The notes under the pieces are model-generated. The model ran no database searches. It was given only the letters and a program-made list of their open reading frames with translations, and was not told where the DNA came from. From NCBI RefSeq assembly GCF_020539865.1, contig NZ_JAJBQV010000038.1, positions 1 to 17,889 on the forward strand: a DNA stretch of 17,889 nucleotides, in the 5' to 3' direction. Below, one piece after another: positions 1-7,246 of this stretch. A program made the position numbers and the translations under genes. Each line of letters opens with the position of its first letter. The stretch's first letter is position 1. Origin of the DNA: Megasphaera elsdenii. Lineage in GTDB: Bacteria > Bacillota > Negativicutes > Veillonellales > Megasphaeraceae.

Positions 1-29
1 TCAGATAACTGAGTCCATTTTTTTTAGAT

Positions 30-57
30 GAGGCTATTCTGTTACAGCCCCTTTTTT
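30..57 (+). terminator. Possible rho-independent terminator from an upstream gene
   Basis: A short stem (GAGGCT against AGCCCC, one A-C mismatch) is followed by six T on the plus strand. It would end transcription entering from the left and lies just past the stop codon of the leftward helicase gene. On the minus strand the same hairpin pairs better because of G-U pairs, but it has no U-tract there. The stem is weak. Confidence 0.35.
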
Positions 58-59
58 CA

Positions 60-1640
60 TCAATCCTTAAAATAAGGTTTGAATACGGAACGGTTCGGTT
101 CTTTATGCTGTTTATTTTCACGGCGCTGGTTATTGCGGGAATTATTGCGGTTGTTGTCCTGATTCTTGGGAGCGAAATGGCGGCGCCGTTCACCGCGGTG
201 TTCACTGTTGCCTTCACCGTCGTCTTTGCGGTTGCGGCGGTCTCCCCGGCGGTCGTTACGGTTGTAGCGGCGGTTATTGCGGTCGCCGCGGTTGTTGCGG
301 CTGCGGTGGACGCGGAGCGGGGCTTCTTCGGTGATCTTGACTGGCGTCGTGTCCGGTTCTTTCGTCAAGAGCTTGATGGCAGCAGCTACGAGAGCAGCCG
401 AATCGTAGTTGGACAAGAGTTCTTCGGCATTTTCTTTGTACGTCCCGAAATTGCCTTCTTCTGTCGTCGTGATCAAGCTGCGGATAGCGGCCTGCTGGGC
501 GCCTTCCAAGGCTTCCGAGAAGGTCGGTGCCTTGCGGCGGGTGATGCGGCGCTTGATGAGCCGTTCGATGGTCCGCAAGTGTTCCATTTCGCGGGGAATG
601 ACGAAGGTCGTCGCTTCGCCGCTCTGGCCGGCACGGCCGGTACGGCCGACGCGGTGGACGTAGCTTTCCGGGTCCTGAGGCAGGTCGTAGTTGAAGACGT
701 GCGTGACGCCGCTGATGTCGAGGCCGCGGGCGGCAACGTCTGTAGCGACGAGGATGTCGATGGTCTTTTCACGGAACTGGCGGATGACCGTGTCGCGCTT
801 CGCCTGGGTCAGATCGCCGTGGATGCCTTCGGCGGAATATCCGCGCTTCTTGAGGGCTTCCGATACTTCGTCGACGCGGCGCTTGGTGCGGACGAAGATG
901 ATGGCCAGGTCCGGTTCCTGCAGGTCCAGGAGACGGCAGAGGATGTCGAATTTCTGGCGGTCCGGCACTTCGATGTAAGACTGTTCGATGAGGTCCATCG
1001 TGACTTCTTTGGCCTTCATGCGGATAATGAGCGGGTCGTGCAGGAACGTTTCGGCCAGCTGTTGAATCGGTTTGGGCATGGTAGCCGAGAAGAGCAGGGT
1101 CTGGCGCGTGTTCGGCGTAGCGGCCATGATGATGTTGATGTCATCGATGAAGCCCATGTCCAGCATTTCGTCGGCTTCGTCGAGGACGATAGTCGTAATG
1201 TGACTTAAATCGATGGTGCCGCGTTTCATATGGTCGATGAGGCGGCCCGGCGTAGCGACGATGATCTGCGGGCATTTGCGCAGGCGGCGCAGCTGGCGTT
1301 CCATATCTTGGCCACCGTAGATCGGTAGGGCCTGGATATTGGTGAACTGGGCCAGGTGGTTCAGTTCTTCAGCAACCTGCATGGCCAGTTCACGCGTCGG
1401 CGACAGGACGACGGTCTGGATATCCTTGGACGGTTCGGCTTTCAGGATTTTTTCCAGGACCGGGATGCCATAGGCAGCGGTCTTACCCGTACCAGTCTGG
1501 GCTTGGCCAATCATGTCGCTGCCGCTCATGGCGACAGGAATCGATTCAGCCTGGATTGGCGTCGGTTCTTCAAAGCCCATTTCGTTGAGGGCGCGGATAA
1601 TGACTTCGCTAATATTCAAATTTTGGAATTGTTCTAACAT
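60..1640 (-). CDS. DEAD-box ATP-dependent RNA helicase (CshA/DeaD type)
   Basis: An ATP-driven RNA unwinding enzyme of the cytoplasm; relatives act in ribosome assembly, cold adaptation and mRNA decay. The 526-residue protein shows the full set of motifs: Q motif with PTPIQ near residues 27-31, motif I AQTGTGKT 47-54, PTRELA 81-86, TPGR 130-133, DEAD 154-157, SAT 185-187, ARGLD near 304-308 and HRVGRTGR 329-336. The C-terminal tail, about residue 440 onward, is rich in Arg, Asn and Gly and should be disordered and RNA-binding. The start is set by AAGGAGG six bases upstream. The gene is divergent from the leucine cluster. Which named paralogue it is (cshA, deaD) cannot be settled from motifs alone. 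Confidence 0.96.
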   Translation of the reverse strand: MLEQFQNLNISEVIIRALNEMGFEEPTPIQAESIPVAMSGSDMIGQAQTGTGKTAAYGIPVLEKILKAEPSKDIQTVVLSPTRELAMQVAEELNHLAQFTNIQALPIYGGQDMERQLRRLRKCPQIIVATPGRLIDHMKRGTIDLSHITTIVLDEADEMLDMGFIDDINIIMAATPNTRQTLLFSATMPKPIQQLAETFLHDPLIIRMKAKEVTMDLIEQSYIEVPDRQKFDILCRLLDLQEPDLAIIFVRTKRRVDEVSEALKKRGYSAEGIHGDLTQAKRDTVIRQFREKTIDILVATDVAARGLDISGVTHVFNYDLPQDPESYVHRVGRTGRAGQSGEATTFVIPREMEHLRTIERLIKRRITRRKAPTFSEALEGAQQAAIRSLITTTEEGNFGTYKENAEELLSNYDSAALVAAAIKLLTKEPDTTPVKITEEAPLRVHRSRNNRGDRNNRRYNRNDRRGDRRNRKDDGEGNSEHRGERRRHFAPKNQDNNRNNSRNNQRRENKQHKEPNRSVFKPYFKD

Positions 1641-1669
1641 GTACTTCCTCCTTGTTGTGTAACTTAATT

Positions 1670-1675
1670 ATTATA
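1670..1675 (-). promoter_or_regulatory. -10 element of the helicase promoter
   Basis: On the minus strand a perfect TATAAT lies about 30 bases before the helicase start codon. No convincing -35 hexamer stands 16-18 bases upstream, so only the -10 is called. Confidence 0.5.
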
Positions 1676-1819
1676 GCATTAATCAAGGGAAAAAGATAGG
1701 GTCAGGCGTGTAGGAGAGATACTATACAAAGATAAACGTTAAACCTGGTTTTGCTGGCTTTTCTTAAATAAAGTATCACGTTTAAGCTAAAAATATTCGG
1801 AAAAGTTCTGAAAAAAGCC

Positions 1820-1848
1820 TTGCAAATTACAAAAGGGTATGATAACAT
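1820..1848 (+). promoter_or_regulatory. Probable promoter of the leucine T-box leader
   Basis: TTGCAA (1820-1825) and TAACAT (1843-1848) are separated by 17 bases, just upstream of the T-box stem I. TATGAT at 1838-1843 is a better -10 but has no matching -35. The exact start is uncertain. From about 1681 to 1819 I see no gene. Confidence 0.4.
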
Positions 1849-1879
1849 ACAAAGCGTCAACAGACAAACAATCCCAAAT

Positions 1880-2145
1880 AAAAATGCGTTGAAGAGAACT
1901 AGTAAGTTCCGGAATGTTTCCAGAGAGCTGCCGGGTGGTGTGAGGCAGCAGCGGCACGGAACAGAACTCATCTCTAAGCAGCTCGCTGAAACAAAAGGAG
2001 TAGGTGGAGCCGGGGCCTGGCCGTTAACAGACAGGAGGGTATCGACAGTTGTCCGTACCTGTAGAGAGCCTATCTTCGGATAGGAATTAGAGTGGTAACG
2101 CGTAAGTATAATCTTTCGTCTCTTTGAGACGGAAGATTTTTTTTA
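1880..2145 (+). ncRNA. T-box leader riboswitch, leucine-specific
   Basis: A cis-acting leader that binds uncharged tRNA and then prevents termination. Visible parts of stem I: lower helix GAGA (1894-1897) with TCTC (1971-1974); AGTAA loop-E side (1901-1905); GTTCCG (1906-1911) with CGGAAC (1957-1962); apical hairpin CTGCC/GGCAG (1928-1932 and 1944-1948) whose loop holds a GGTG (GNUG-type) motif. The specifier loop 3' side reads AGAACTCA, giving CTC (Leu) at 1967-1969 followed by the conserved A. The T-box (2087-2102) contains TGGT, complementary to the NCCA end of a tRNA with discriminator A, as in tRNA-Leu. Its AGAG can pair with CTCT (2120-2123) to form the antiterminator. The downstream gene is leuA, which agrees with the specifier. 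Confidence 0.92.
2110..2144 (+). terminator. T-box regulatory terminator
   Basis: Near-perfect stem AATCTTTCGTCTC / GAGACGGAAGATT with a TTT loop, followed by eight T. Its 5' arm overlaps the sequence needed for the antiterminator, so the two folds exclude each other. Charged tRNA-Leu should favour this hairpin and turn off leuA and the genes after it. Confidence 0.92.
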
Positions 2146-2203
2146 TTTTGATTGTGTAATGATTTATTTTAAATTTATTTCATAATCATAGGAGAGATGC
2201 AGT

Positions 2204-3946
2204 ATGAAAAACGTAGAACATTACAAAAAAGGTTACTTTATGCCCCCCGTTGTCGATATGTCCTGGACACAGAAAGAATATCCCGATAAAGCGCCGATTT
2301 GGTGCAGCGTCGATTTGCGCGATGGCAACCAGGCCCTCATCATTCCTATGAGCCTTGAAGAAAAGATTGAATTCTATAAAGTCTTAGTCGGTATGGGGTT
2401 CAAGGAAATCGAAGTCGGCTTCCCGGCCGCTTCGGAAACGGAATTTGAATTCCTGCGCTACTTAGTTGATCACGATATGATTCCTGATGATGTCACGGTC
2501 CAAGTCTTGACCCAGGCTCGCGAACACATCATCCGCAAGACCTTCGATGCCCTGAAAGGTGTCAAGAATGCTATCGTCCATGTTTACAATTCCACGTCCT
2601 TTGCCCAACGCCAGCAGGTCTTCCGCAAATCGAAGGAAGAAATCAAGCAGATTGCCGTTGACGGTGCGAAATTATTACAGCGCCTGACGGACGAAGCCGG
2701 TGCCAACTTCCGCTTTGAATATTCGCCGGAAAGCTTCACCGGTACGGAACCGGAATATGCTTTGGAAGTCTGCAACGCCGTTCTCGATGTTTGGAAACCG
2801 ACGGCTGACCGCAAGGCCATCATCAACCTGCCGTCGACGGTACAGATGTCTATGCCTCACGTCTTTGCTTCGCAGATTGCCTATATGTCGCAGAACTTGA
2901 AATACCGGGACAACGTCATCTTATCGGTTCATCCCCACAATGACCGCGGCACAGGCGTTGCCGATGCTGAAATGGCTATGCTCGCCGGCGCGGACCGCGT
3001 TGAAGGGACCCTGTTCGGCAATGGTGAACGGACAGGCAATGCCGATATCGTCACTATCGGCATGAACATGTATGCTTTAGGCGTCGATCCGGGCCTGGAT
3101 TTCTCCAACATGCCCGAGCTGGTGGAAACGTACGAACGAGTGACCCGCATGCATGTCCATCCGCGTCAGCCTTATTCGGGCCAGCTGGTCTTCGCCGCTT
3201 TCTCTGGTTCTCATCAGGATGCCATCGCCAAGGGCATGCATTTCCGCCAGGAAAACAACGAACAGTACTGGACCTGCCCGTACCTGTACATCGATCCGCA
3301 TGATGTGGGCCGCACGTACGATGCAGATGTCATCCGTATCAACAGCCAGTCCGGCAAGGGCGGCGTAGGCTTCGTTATGGAACAGAACTACGGTATCGAT
3401 ATGCCGAAGAAGATGCGCGAAGACTTCAGCTACTTCGTCAAAGAAGTTTCGGACCACAAGCATCAGGAACTGAAACCGGCTGAAATCTACGACGTCTTCA
3501 AGAAGAATTACCTCAATGCCGATACGCCGCTGAAAGTGGAAGACTTCTCGCTCAAGAAGAAAGGCGACAAATGGGTCGGCAAAGTCCTGGTCCGCGCCAA
3601 CGACCAAGAAGTCGTCCTCGAAGGGGCTGGCAATGGCCAGCTGAACGCTGTCAGCAACGCTGTCTGCAAGGCGTATGGCATTGAGTTCAGCAACCTCGTC
3701 TACAGTGAACACGATTTGGACCGCGATTCTGATTCCCGCGGCATTGCCTACTTCGGCCTGACTGATAAAGCCGGCCATACGACCTGGGGCGCTGGCGTCG
3801 ATACGGACACCATCACGGCTTCCATCTTCGCCTTCATGACGGCCATTAACCGCATGGACGGCATGGCCCAGCGCGTCAAGTTCCGGGCCCTCAGGTCCAC
3901 GCCGGATACGATTACGGCTTTCAAAGCCACGTCGGGTCAGCATTAA
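2204..3946 (+). CDS. leuA: 2-isopropylmalate synthase, long type (LeuA type 2)
   Basis: First committed step of leucine synthesis: acetyl-CoA plus 2-ketoisovalerate gives 2-isopropylmalate. The 580-residue protein has the HMGL-like TIM barrel with SVDLRDGNQA (residues 36-44), metal-ligand motif HPHNDRG (243-249) and GNGERTGN (272-279). A C-terminal LeuA dimer/allosteric domain spans about 430-575 and in relatives carries leucine feedback control. Length and the sequence around RDGNQALIIPMS fit the yeast/actinobacterial-type LeuA (TIGR00970-like) rather than the about 510-residue enterobacterial type. The start has GGAG nine bases upstream. Transcription is under the T-box leader. Confidence 0.95.
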   Translation: MKNVEHYKKGYFMPPVVDMSWTQKEYPDKAPIWCSVDLRDGNQALIIPMSLEEKIEFYKVLVGMGFKEIEVGFPAASETEFEFLRYLVDHDMIPDDVTVQVLTQAREHIIRKTFDALKGVKNAIVHVYNSTSFAQRQQVFRKSKEEIKQIAVDGAKLLQRLTDEAGANFRFEYSPESFTGTEPEYALEVCNAVLDVWKPTADRKAIINLPSTVQMSMPHVFASQIAYMSQNLKYRDNVILSVHPHNDRGTGVADAEMAMLAGADRVEGTLFGNGERTGNADIVTIGMNMYALGVDPGLDFSNMPELVETYERVTRMHVHPRQPYSGQLVFAAFSGSHQDAIAKGMHFRQENNEQYWTCPYLYIDPHDVGRTYDADVIRINSQSGKGGVGFVMEQNYGIDMPKKMREDFSYFVKEVSDHKHQELKPAEIYDVFKKNYLNADTPLKVEDFSLKKKGDKWVGKVLVRANDQEVVLEGAGNGQLNAVSNAVCKAYGIEFSNLVYSEHDLDRDSDSRGIAYFGLTDKAGHTTWGAGVDTDTITASIFAFMTAINRMDGMAQRVKFRALRSTPDTITAFKATSGQH

Positions 3947-4019
3947 AGTTTGATGCTTGAGGTTTGATGTTTGACGTAAAATCACTTACATCAAACATCA
4001 AACCTACCACATCAAACTT
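3946..4019 (+). repeat. Intergenic heptamer-based inverted repeat (copy A)
   Basis: The left arm is four 7-bp units (TTTGATG, CTTGAGG, TTTGATG, TTTGACG; 3949-3976). The right arm holds CATCAAA three times plus one diverged unit (3989-4016). They fold into AAGTTTGATG / CATCAAACTT (10 bp), a 5/5 internal loop, a 14-bp stem, one mismatch, 4 bp and a 6-base loop. There is no U-tract, so it is not a standard terminator. A related copy lies at 7001-7087. It sits inside the leader of leuC and could affect mRNA processing or stability. Confidence 0.85.
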
Positions 4020-4085
4020 AAATATGATAGCGATTCACTATATTATAACTTTCAGAGTTAATTAGCATAAGGAGTGTATATACAT

Positions 4086-5345
4086 ATGGGTATGACGATG
4101 ACGCAGAAAATCCTGGCAAAACATGCCGGCGTCGACTCGGTGAAACCGGGTGATTTAATTACTTGTAATCTCGATATGGTCCTGGCCAACGATATTACGG
4201 CTCCTCCGGCCATTGCACAGTTCAATAAGATTGGCAAGCCCGTCTTCGATAAGACGAAGATTTCCCTGGTTCCGGACCATTTCACGCCGAATAAGGACAT
4301 TAAGTCCGCCGGCTTGGCTAAGATTGTCCGCGACTTCGCTAAGAAGCACGGCATTACGCATTACTTTGAAGTCGGCCGCGTCGGCATTGAACACGTCCTC
4401 CTGCCGGAACAGGGCATCGTCGCTCCGGGCATGTTGACCATCGGTGCAGATTCCCATACCTGTACGTATGGCGCTCTCGGTGGTTTCTCCACAGGCGTTG
4501 GCTCGACGGACTTAGGCGTTGCCATGGCTACGGGTAAGGCTTGGTTCAAAGTCCCGGATGCTATCAACGTCCACTTGACGGGCTCCAAACCCGACGACAT
4601 TACGGGCAAAGATGTCATGCTGACCCTCATCGGCATGATTGGCGTCGACGGTGCCCTCTACCAGTCTTTGGAATTCACTGGCGAAGGCGTAGCGGCCCTG
4701 GATATGACCGACCGCTTTACGATTGCCAACATGGCTATCGAAGCCGGTGCTAAGAACGGTATTTTCCCCGTCGACGAACAGACCATTGCCTATGAAAAGG
4801 GACGCGTCCCCGATGGCTACGATATCGTCACGGCCGACGCCGACGCCCATTACAGCCGGACCGTCGAAATCAACTTGTCCGAATTAAAGCCTGTCGTCGC
4901 CTTCCCACATTTGCCGGAAAACACTAAGGTCATCGGCACTTTTGGCGACATCAAGATTGACCAGGTTGTCATCGGGTCTTGTACCAATGGCCGTCTGGAA
5001 GATCTGAAAATCGCTGCAGATATTTTGAAAGGCCATAAGGTCCATCCTGATGTGCGCTGCATCGTCATTCCCGGCAGCCAGCACGTCTATATGGAAGCCA
5101 TGAAGGCTGGCTATATCGAAACCTTCATCACTGCCGGCTGCGCCGTTTCGACGCCGACGTGCGGCCCCTGCCTGGGTGGCTACATGGGCATCATGACGGC
5201 TGGTGAAAAATGTGTCTCCACGACGAATCGAAATTTCCGCGGCCGCATGGGGCATGTTGACAGCGAAGTCTACCTGGCTGGCCCGCAGGTCGCTGCAGCT
5301 AGTGCGATTCTCGGCAAGATTGCCGCACCGAAGGAGGTCCGTTAA
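4086..5345 (+). CDS. leuC: 3-isopropylmalate dehydratase, large subunit
   Basis: Aconitase-family isomerase subunit that, with LeuD, converts 2-isopropylmalate to 3-isopropylmalate through a [4Fe-4S] cluster. From the ATG at 4086 the protein has 419 residues. The cluster ligands are visible as C299 (GSCTNGR), C359 and C362 ([10 protein letters not shown]). [13 protein letters not shown] also matches the family. The frame opens earlier with a GTG at 4074, but that overlaps the AAGGAG at 4069-4074. The ATG at 4086 begins [10 protein letters not shown], the usual family start, although its 11-base spacing is slightly long. Length fits the HacA-like 418-425-residue subclass. leuD follows after three bases. 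Confidence 0.95.
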   Translation: MGMTMTQKILAKHAGVDSVKPGDLITCNLDMVLANDITAPPAIAQFNKIGKPVFDKTKISLVPDHFTPNKDIKSAGLAKIVRDFAKKHGITHYFEVGRVGIEHVLLPEQGIVAPGMLTIGADSHTCTYGALGGFSTGVGSTDLGVAMATGKAWFKVPDAINVHLTGSKPDDITGKDVMLTLIGMIGVDGALYQSLEFTGEGVAALDMTDRFTIANMAIEAGAKNGIFPVDEQTIAYEKGRVPDGYDIVTADADAHYSRTVEINLSELKPVVAFPHLPENTKVIGTFGDIKIDQVVIGSCTNGRLEDLKIAADILKGHKVHPDVRCIVIPGSQHVYMEAMKAGYIETFITAGCAVSTPTCGPCLGGYMGIMTAGEKCVSTTNRNFRGRMGHVDSEVYLAGPQVAAASAILGKIAAPKEVR

Positions 5346-5348
5346 ATC

Positions 5349-5837
5349 ATGACATTAGAAGGAAAAGTATGGCGCTACGGCGACAATATCGATACAGACG
5401 TAATCATCCCGGCTCGTTATTTGAATAGTTTCGATCCGAAGGAATTGGCCACACACTGCATGGTCGACATTGATGAAACCTTTGCCGGCAACGTAAAGGA
5501 AGGGGATATCATGGTCGGCGGCCACAACTTTGGCTGCGGTTCGTCCCGCGAACACGCGCCGATTGCCATCAAGGCTTCGGGCATCCCCGTCGTCATTGCT
5601 GCCAGCTTCGCCCGCATCTTTTACCGCAATGCCATTAACGTCGGCCTGCCGGCCTTGGAAATCGGCGACGACGTAGAAAAAATCAAAGCCGGCGACATCC
5701 TCTCTATTGACCTCGACACGGGGAAAATCGTCGACAAGACGACAGGCGATACCTTCCAGGCACCGCCCCTGCCGGGCTTCATTCAGGACATTGCCAAGGC
5801 AGGCGGCTTGATCAATTACGTAAAGGAGTCTAAGTAA
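5349..5837 (+). CDS. leuD: 3-isopropylmalate dehydratase, small subunit
   Basis: Swivel-domain partner of LeuC that completes the active site. The 162-residue protein contains GDNIDTDVIIPARYL (residues 11-25) and the substrate-binding GGHNFGCGSSREHAP stretch, both typical of the stand-alone small subunit. Its ribosome-binding site GGAGG lies inside the last codons of leuC, so translation is probably coupled, and leuB begins one base after its stop. Confidence 0.95.
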   Translation: MTLEGKVWRYGDNIDTDVIIPARYLNSFDPKELATHCMVDIDETFAGNVKEGDIMVGGHNFGCGSSREHAPIAIKASGIPVVIAASFARIFYRNAINVGLPALEIGDDVEKIKAGDILSIDLDTGKIVDKTTGDTFQAPPLPGFIQDIAKAGGLINYVKESK

Positions 5838-5838
5838 C

Positions 5839-6909
5839 ATGGCTAAACATATCGTCGTCATCCCCGGCGATGGAATCGGGGAAGAAATCACGGCAAGTGC
5901 CGTTAACGTCTTACAGAAAATCGATGAAGTCTGCCACATTGGCCTGACTTTTGAAAAGAAACCGGCTGGCGGCACGGCTTATGACCTCTGCGGCTCGCCC
6001 TTGCCGGAAGATACCATTGAAGCGGCTAAGAAAGCCGATGCCATCCTCTTCGGCGCCGTCGGCGGCGATAAGTGGGATAACGTCGACCCGAAATTGCGTC
6101 CGGAACAGGCCGTCCTGGGCCTTCGCAAGGCTTTGGGACTTTATGTCAACCTGCGTCCAGTCAAGGTGCCGGAAGTGCTGGCCGAATACTCGCCGCTCAA
6201 ACCGGATATCGTCACCGGTACGGACGTCCTCATCGTTCGCGAACTCGTCGGCGGCATCTACTTCGGCGACCGCTGTGAATCGGAAATCCACAATGGCGTC
6301 GAACGCGCGTGGGACCTGGAAAATTACAGTGTTCCTGAAGTACAGCGCATTAGCAAATTTGCCATGAAGGCTGCCCAGAAACGCCGTCATAAGGTCACGT
6401 CTGTCGACAAGGCCAACGTCTTGGCTACGTCCCGCCTGTGGCGCCGTACGGTCATCGACGTCGCTAAGGATTATCCTGACGTCGCTTTGAATCATTTTTA
6501 TGTCGACAACTGTGCCATGCAGCTGGCCCTTAATCCTAAACAGTTCGACGTCATCGTCACGAGCAATCTCTTCGGGGATATCCTCAGCGATGAAGCGGCC
6601 GTCCTCGGCGGTTCCATTGGCATGATGCCATCGGCTTCGATCGGTGAAATGACCAGCCTTTACGAACCGATTCACGGATCGGCACCGGACATCGCTGGCC
6701 AGGGCATTGCCAACCCCTGTGCAACGATCCTTTCGGCAGCTATGCTCCTGCGTTACTCCTTAGATGAAGATGCAGCAGCTGACAAAATCGAAAAGGCTGT
6801 TGACGCCGCCTTAGCGGATGGCTGGCGCACACCGGATCTCTATAAGGAAGGCTTTAAGAAAGCCGATACCCAGAAGATGACCGATGTCATCATTAGCAAA
6901 ATTCAATAA
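5839..6909 (+). CDS. leuB: 3-isopropylmalate dehydrogenase
   Basis: NAD-dependent oxidative decarboxylation of 3-isopropylmalate to 2-ketoisocaproate, the last step before transamination to leucine. The 356-residue protein starts IVVIPGDGIGEEI and shows GAVGGDKWD, the substrate-binding arginines in LGLYVNLRPVKV, RELVGGIYFGDR, the metal-binding NLFGDILSDEAA and the NAD-binding EPIHGSAPDIAGQG. AAGGAG in the end of leuD provides the ribosome-binding site. It is the last gene of the leuACDB cluster and is followed by terminator-like hairpins. Confidence 0.96.
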   Translation: MAKHIVVIPGDGIGEEITASAVNVLQKIDEVCHIGLTFEKKPAGGTAYDLCGSPLPEDTIEAAKKADAILFGAVGGDKWDNVDPKLRPEQAVLGLRKALGLYVNLRPVKVPEVLAEYSPLKPDIVTGTDVLIVRELVGGIYFGDRCESEIHNGVERAWDLENYSVPEVQRISKFAMKAAQKRRHKVTSVDKANVLATSRLWRRTVIDVAKDYPDVALNHFYVDNCAMQLALNPKQFDVIVTSNLFGDILSDEAAVLGGSIGMMPSASIGEMTSLYEPIHGSAPDIAGQGIANPCATILSAAMLLRYSLDEDAAADKIEKAVDAALADGWRTPDLYKEGFKKADTQKMTDVIISKIQ

Positions 6910-6942
6910 ATCGTTTGGCTGCAAACTGCTAACTTAATACTT

Positions 6943-6998
6943 AAAAAGAGGCTGTCGCATGAAGCTTTTTGCCATCATGCAAGGCCCTTTTCTCTTTA
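6943..6998 (+). terminator. Probable terminator of the leucine operon
   Basis: A stem-loop with GGC/GCC and GCATGA/TCATGC arms (6950-6952 with 6984-6986; 6957-6962 with 6975-6980) is followed by a T-rich run. The stem is interrupted, so strength is uncertain. The 337-base gap between leuB and topA also holds a heptamer repeat, a strong terminator at 7088-7123 and the topA promoter; no gene is seen in it. Confidence 0.45.
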
Positions 6999-7000
6999 AT

Positions 7001-7087
7001 GTTTGAGGTTTGATGTATGATGTTTGAGGTGATTGCTTTAAATTTAAAAACATCCACATCAGACATCAAACTTTCAACTTCAAACTC
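7001..7087 (+). repeat. Intergenic heptamer-based inverted repeat (copy B)
   Basis: Left units TTTGAGG, TTTGATG, TATGATG, TTTGAGG (7002-7029); right units CATCAGA, CATCAAA, CTTTCAA, CTTCAAA (7057-7084). The best helix pairs 7008-7023 with 7056-7071, 16 positions with one mismatch, and GTTTGA with TCAAAC outside it. It uses the same unit and arrangement as 3946-4019 but is more diverged. Confidence 0.8.
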
Positions 7088-7123
7088 AAAAAGGAGCTGT
7101 CACGATGCGACAGCTCCTTTTTT
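7088..7123 (+). terminator. Strong rho-independent terminator before topA
   Basis: AAAAAGGAGCTGTC (7088-7101) pairs with its complement at 7109-7122 around a 7-base loop, ending in six T. It separates the leucine operon from the topA transcript. The A-rich 5' arm means it could also act on the other strand. Confidence 0.9.
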
Positions 7124-7157
7124 GCACCTATATTATAGTATATAAAGAGGTAGCATC

Positions 7158-7186
7158 TTGAAAGGTCGCGGCGAATAGTGTATGAT
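7158..7186 (+). promoter_or_regulatory. Sigma-A-type promoter of the topA operon
   Basis: TTGAAA (7158-7163), 17-base spacer, TATGAT (7181-7186), about 60 bases before the topA start codon and after a strong terminator. Confidence 0.7.
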
Positions 7187-7246
7187 GAGAAATAGTTTAA
7201 GTACATTTTCATATTTCGTGTACAGCGAGAGGCAGGATGGAGATAG

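Noticed and set aside
105..1208. Long open frame on the plus strand opposite the helicase gene
   Set aside because: It is antisense to a clearly conserved DEAD-box gene, its product is low-complexity and Val/Ala/Phe-rich, and no ribosome-binding site was noted. A shadow frame from GC-rich third positions.
1702..2083. Small open frames on both strands in the helicase-leuA gap
   Set aside because: They overlap the T-box leader, whose RNA structure and terminator explain the sequence; their products match no family.
4017..4060. Internal promoter before leuC
   Set aside because: TATTAT-like -10 sequences are present in this AT-rich stretch, but no -35 hexamer stands at a proper distance.
4074..4085. 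GTG start for leuC
   Set aside because: It overlaps the AAGGAG ribosome-binding site; the ATG at 4086 gives the usual family N-terminus.
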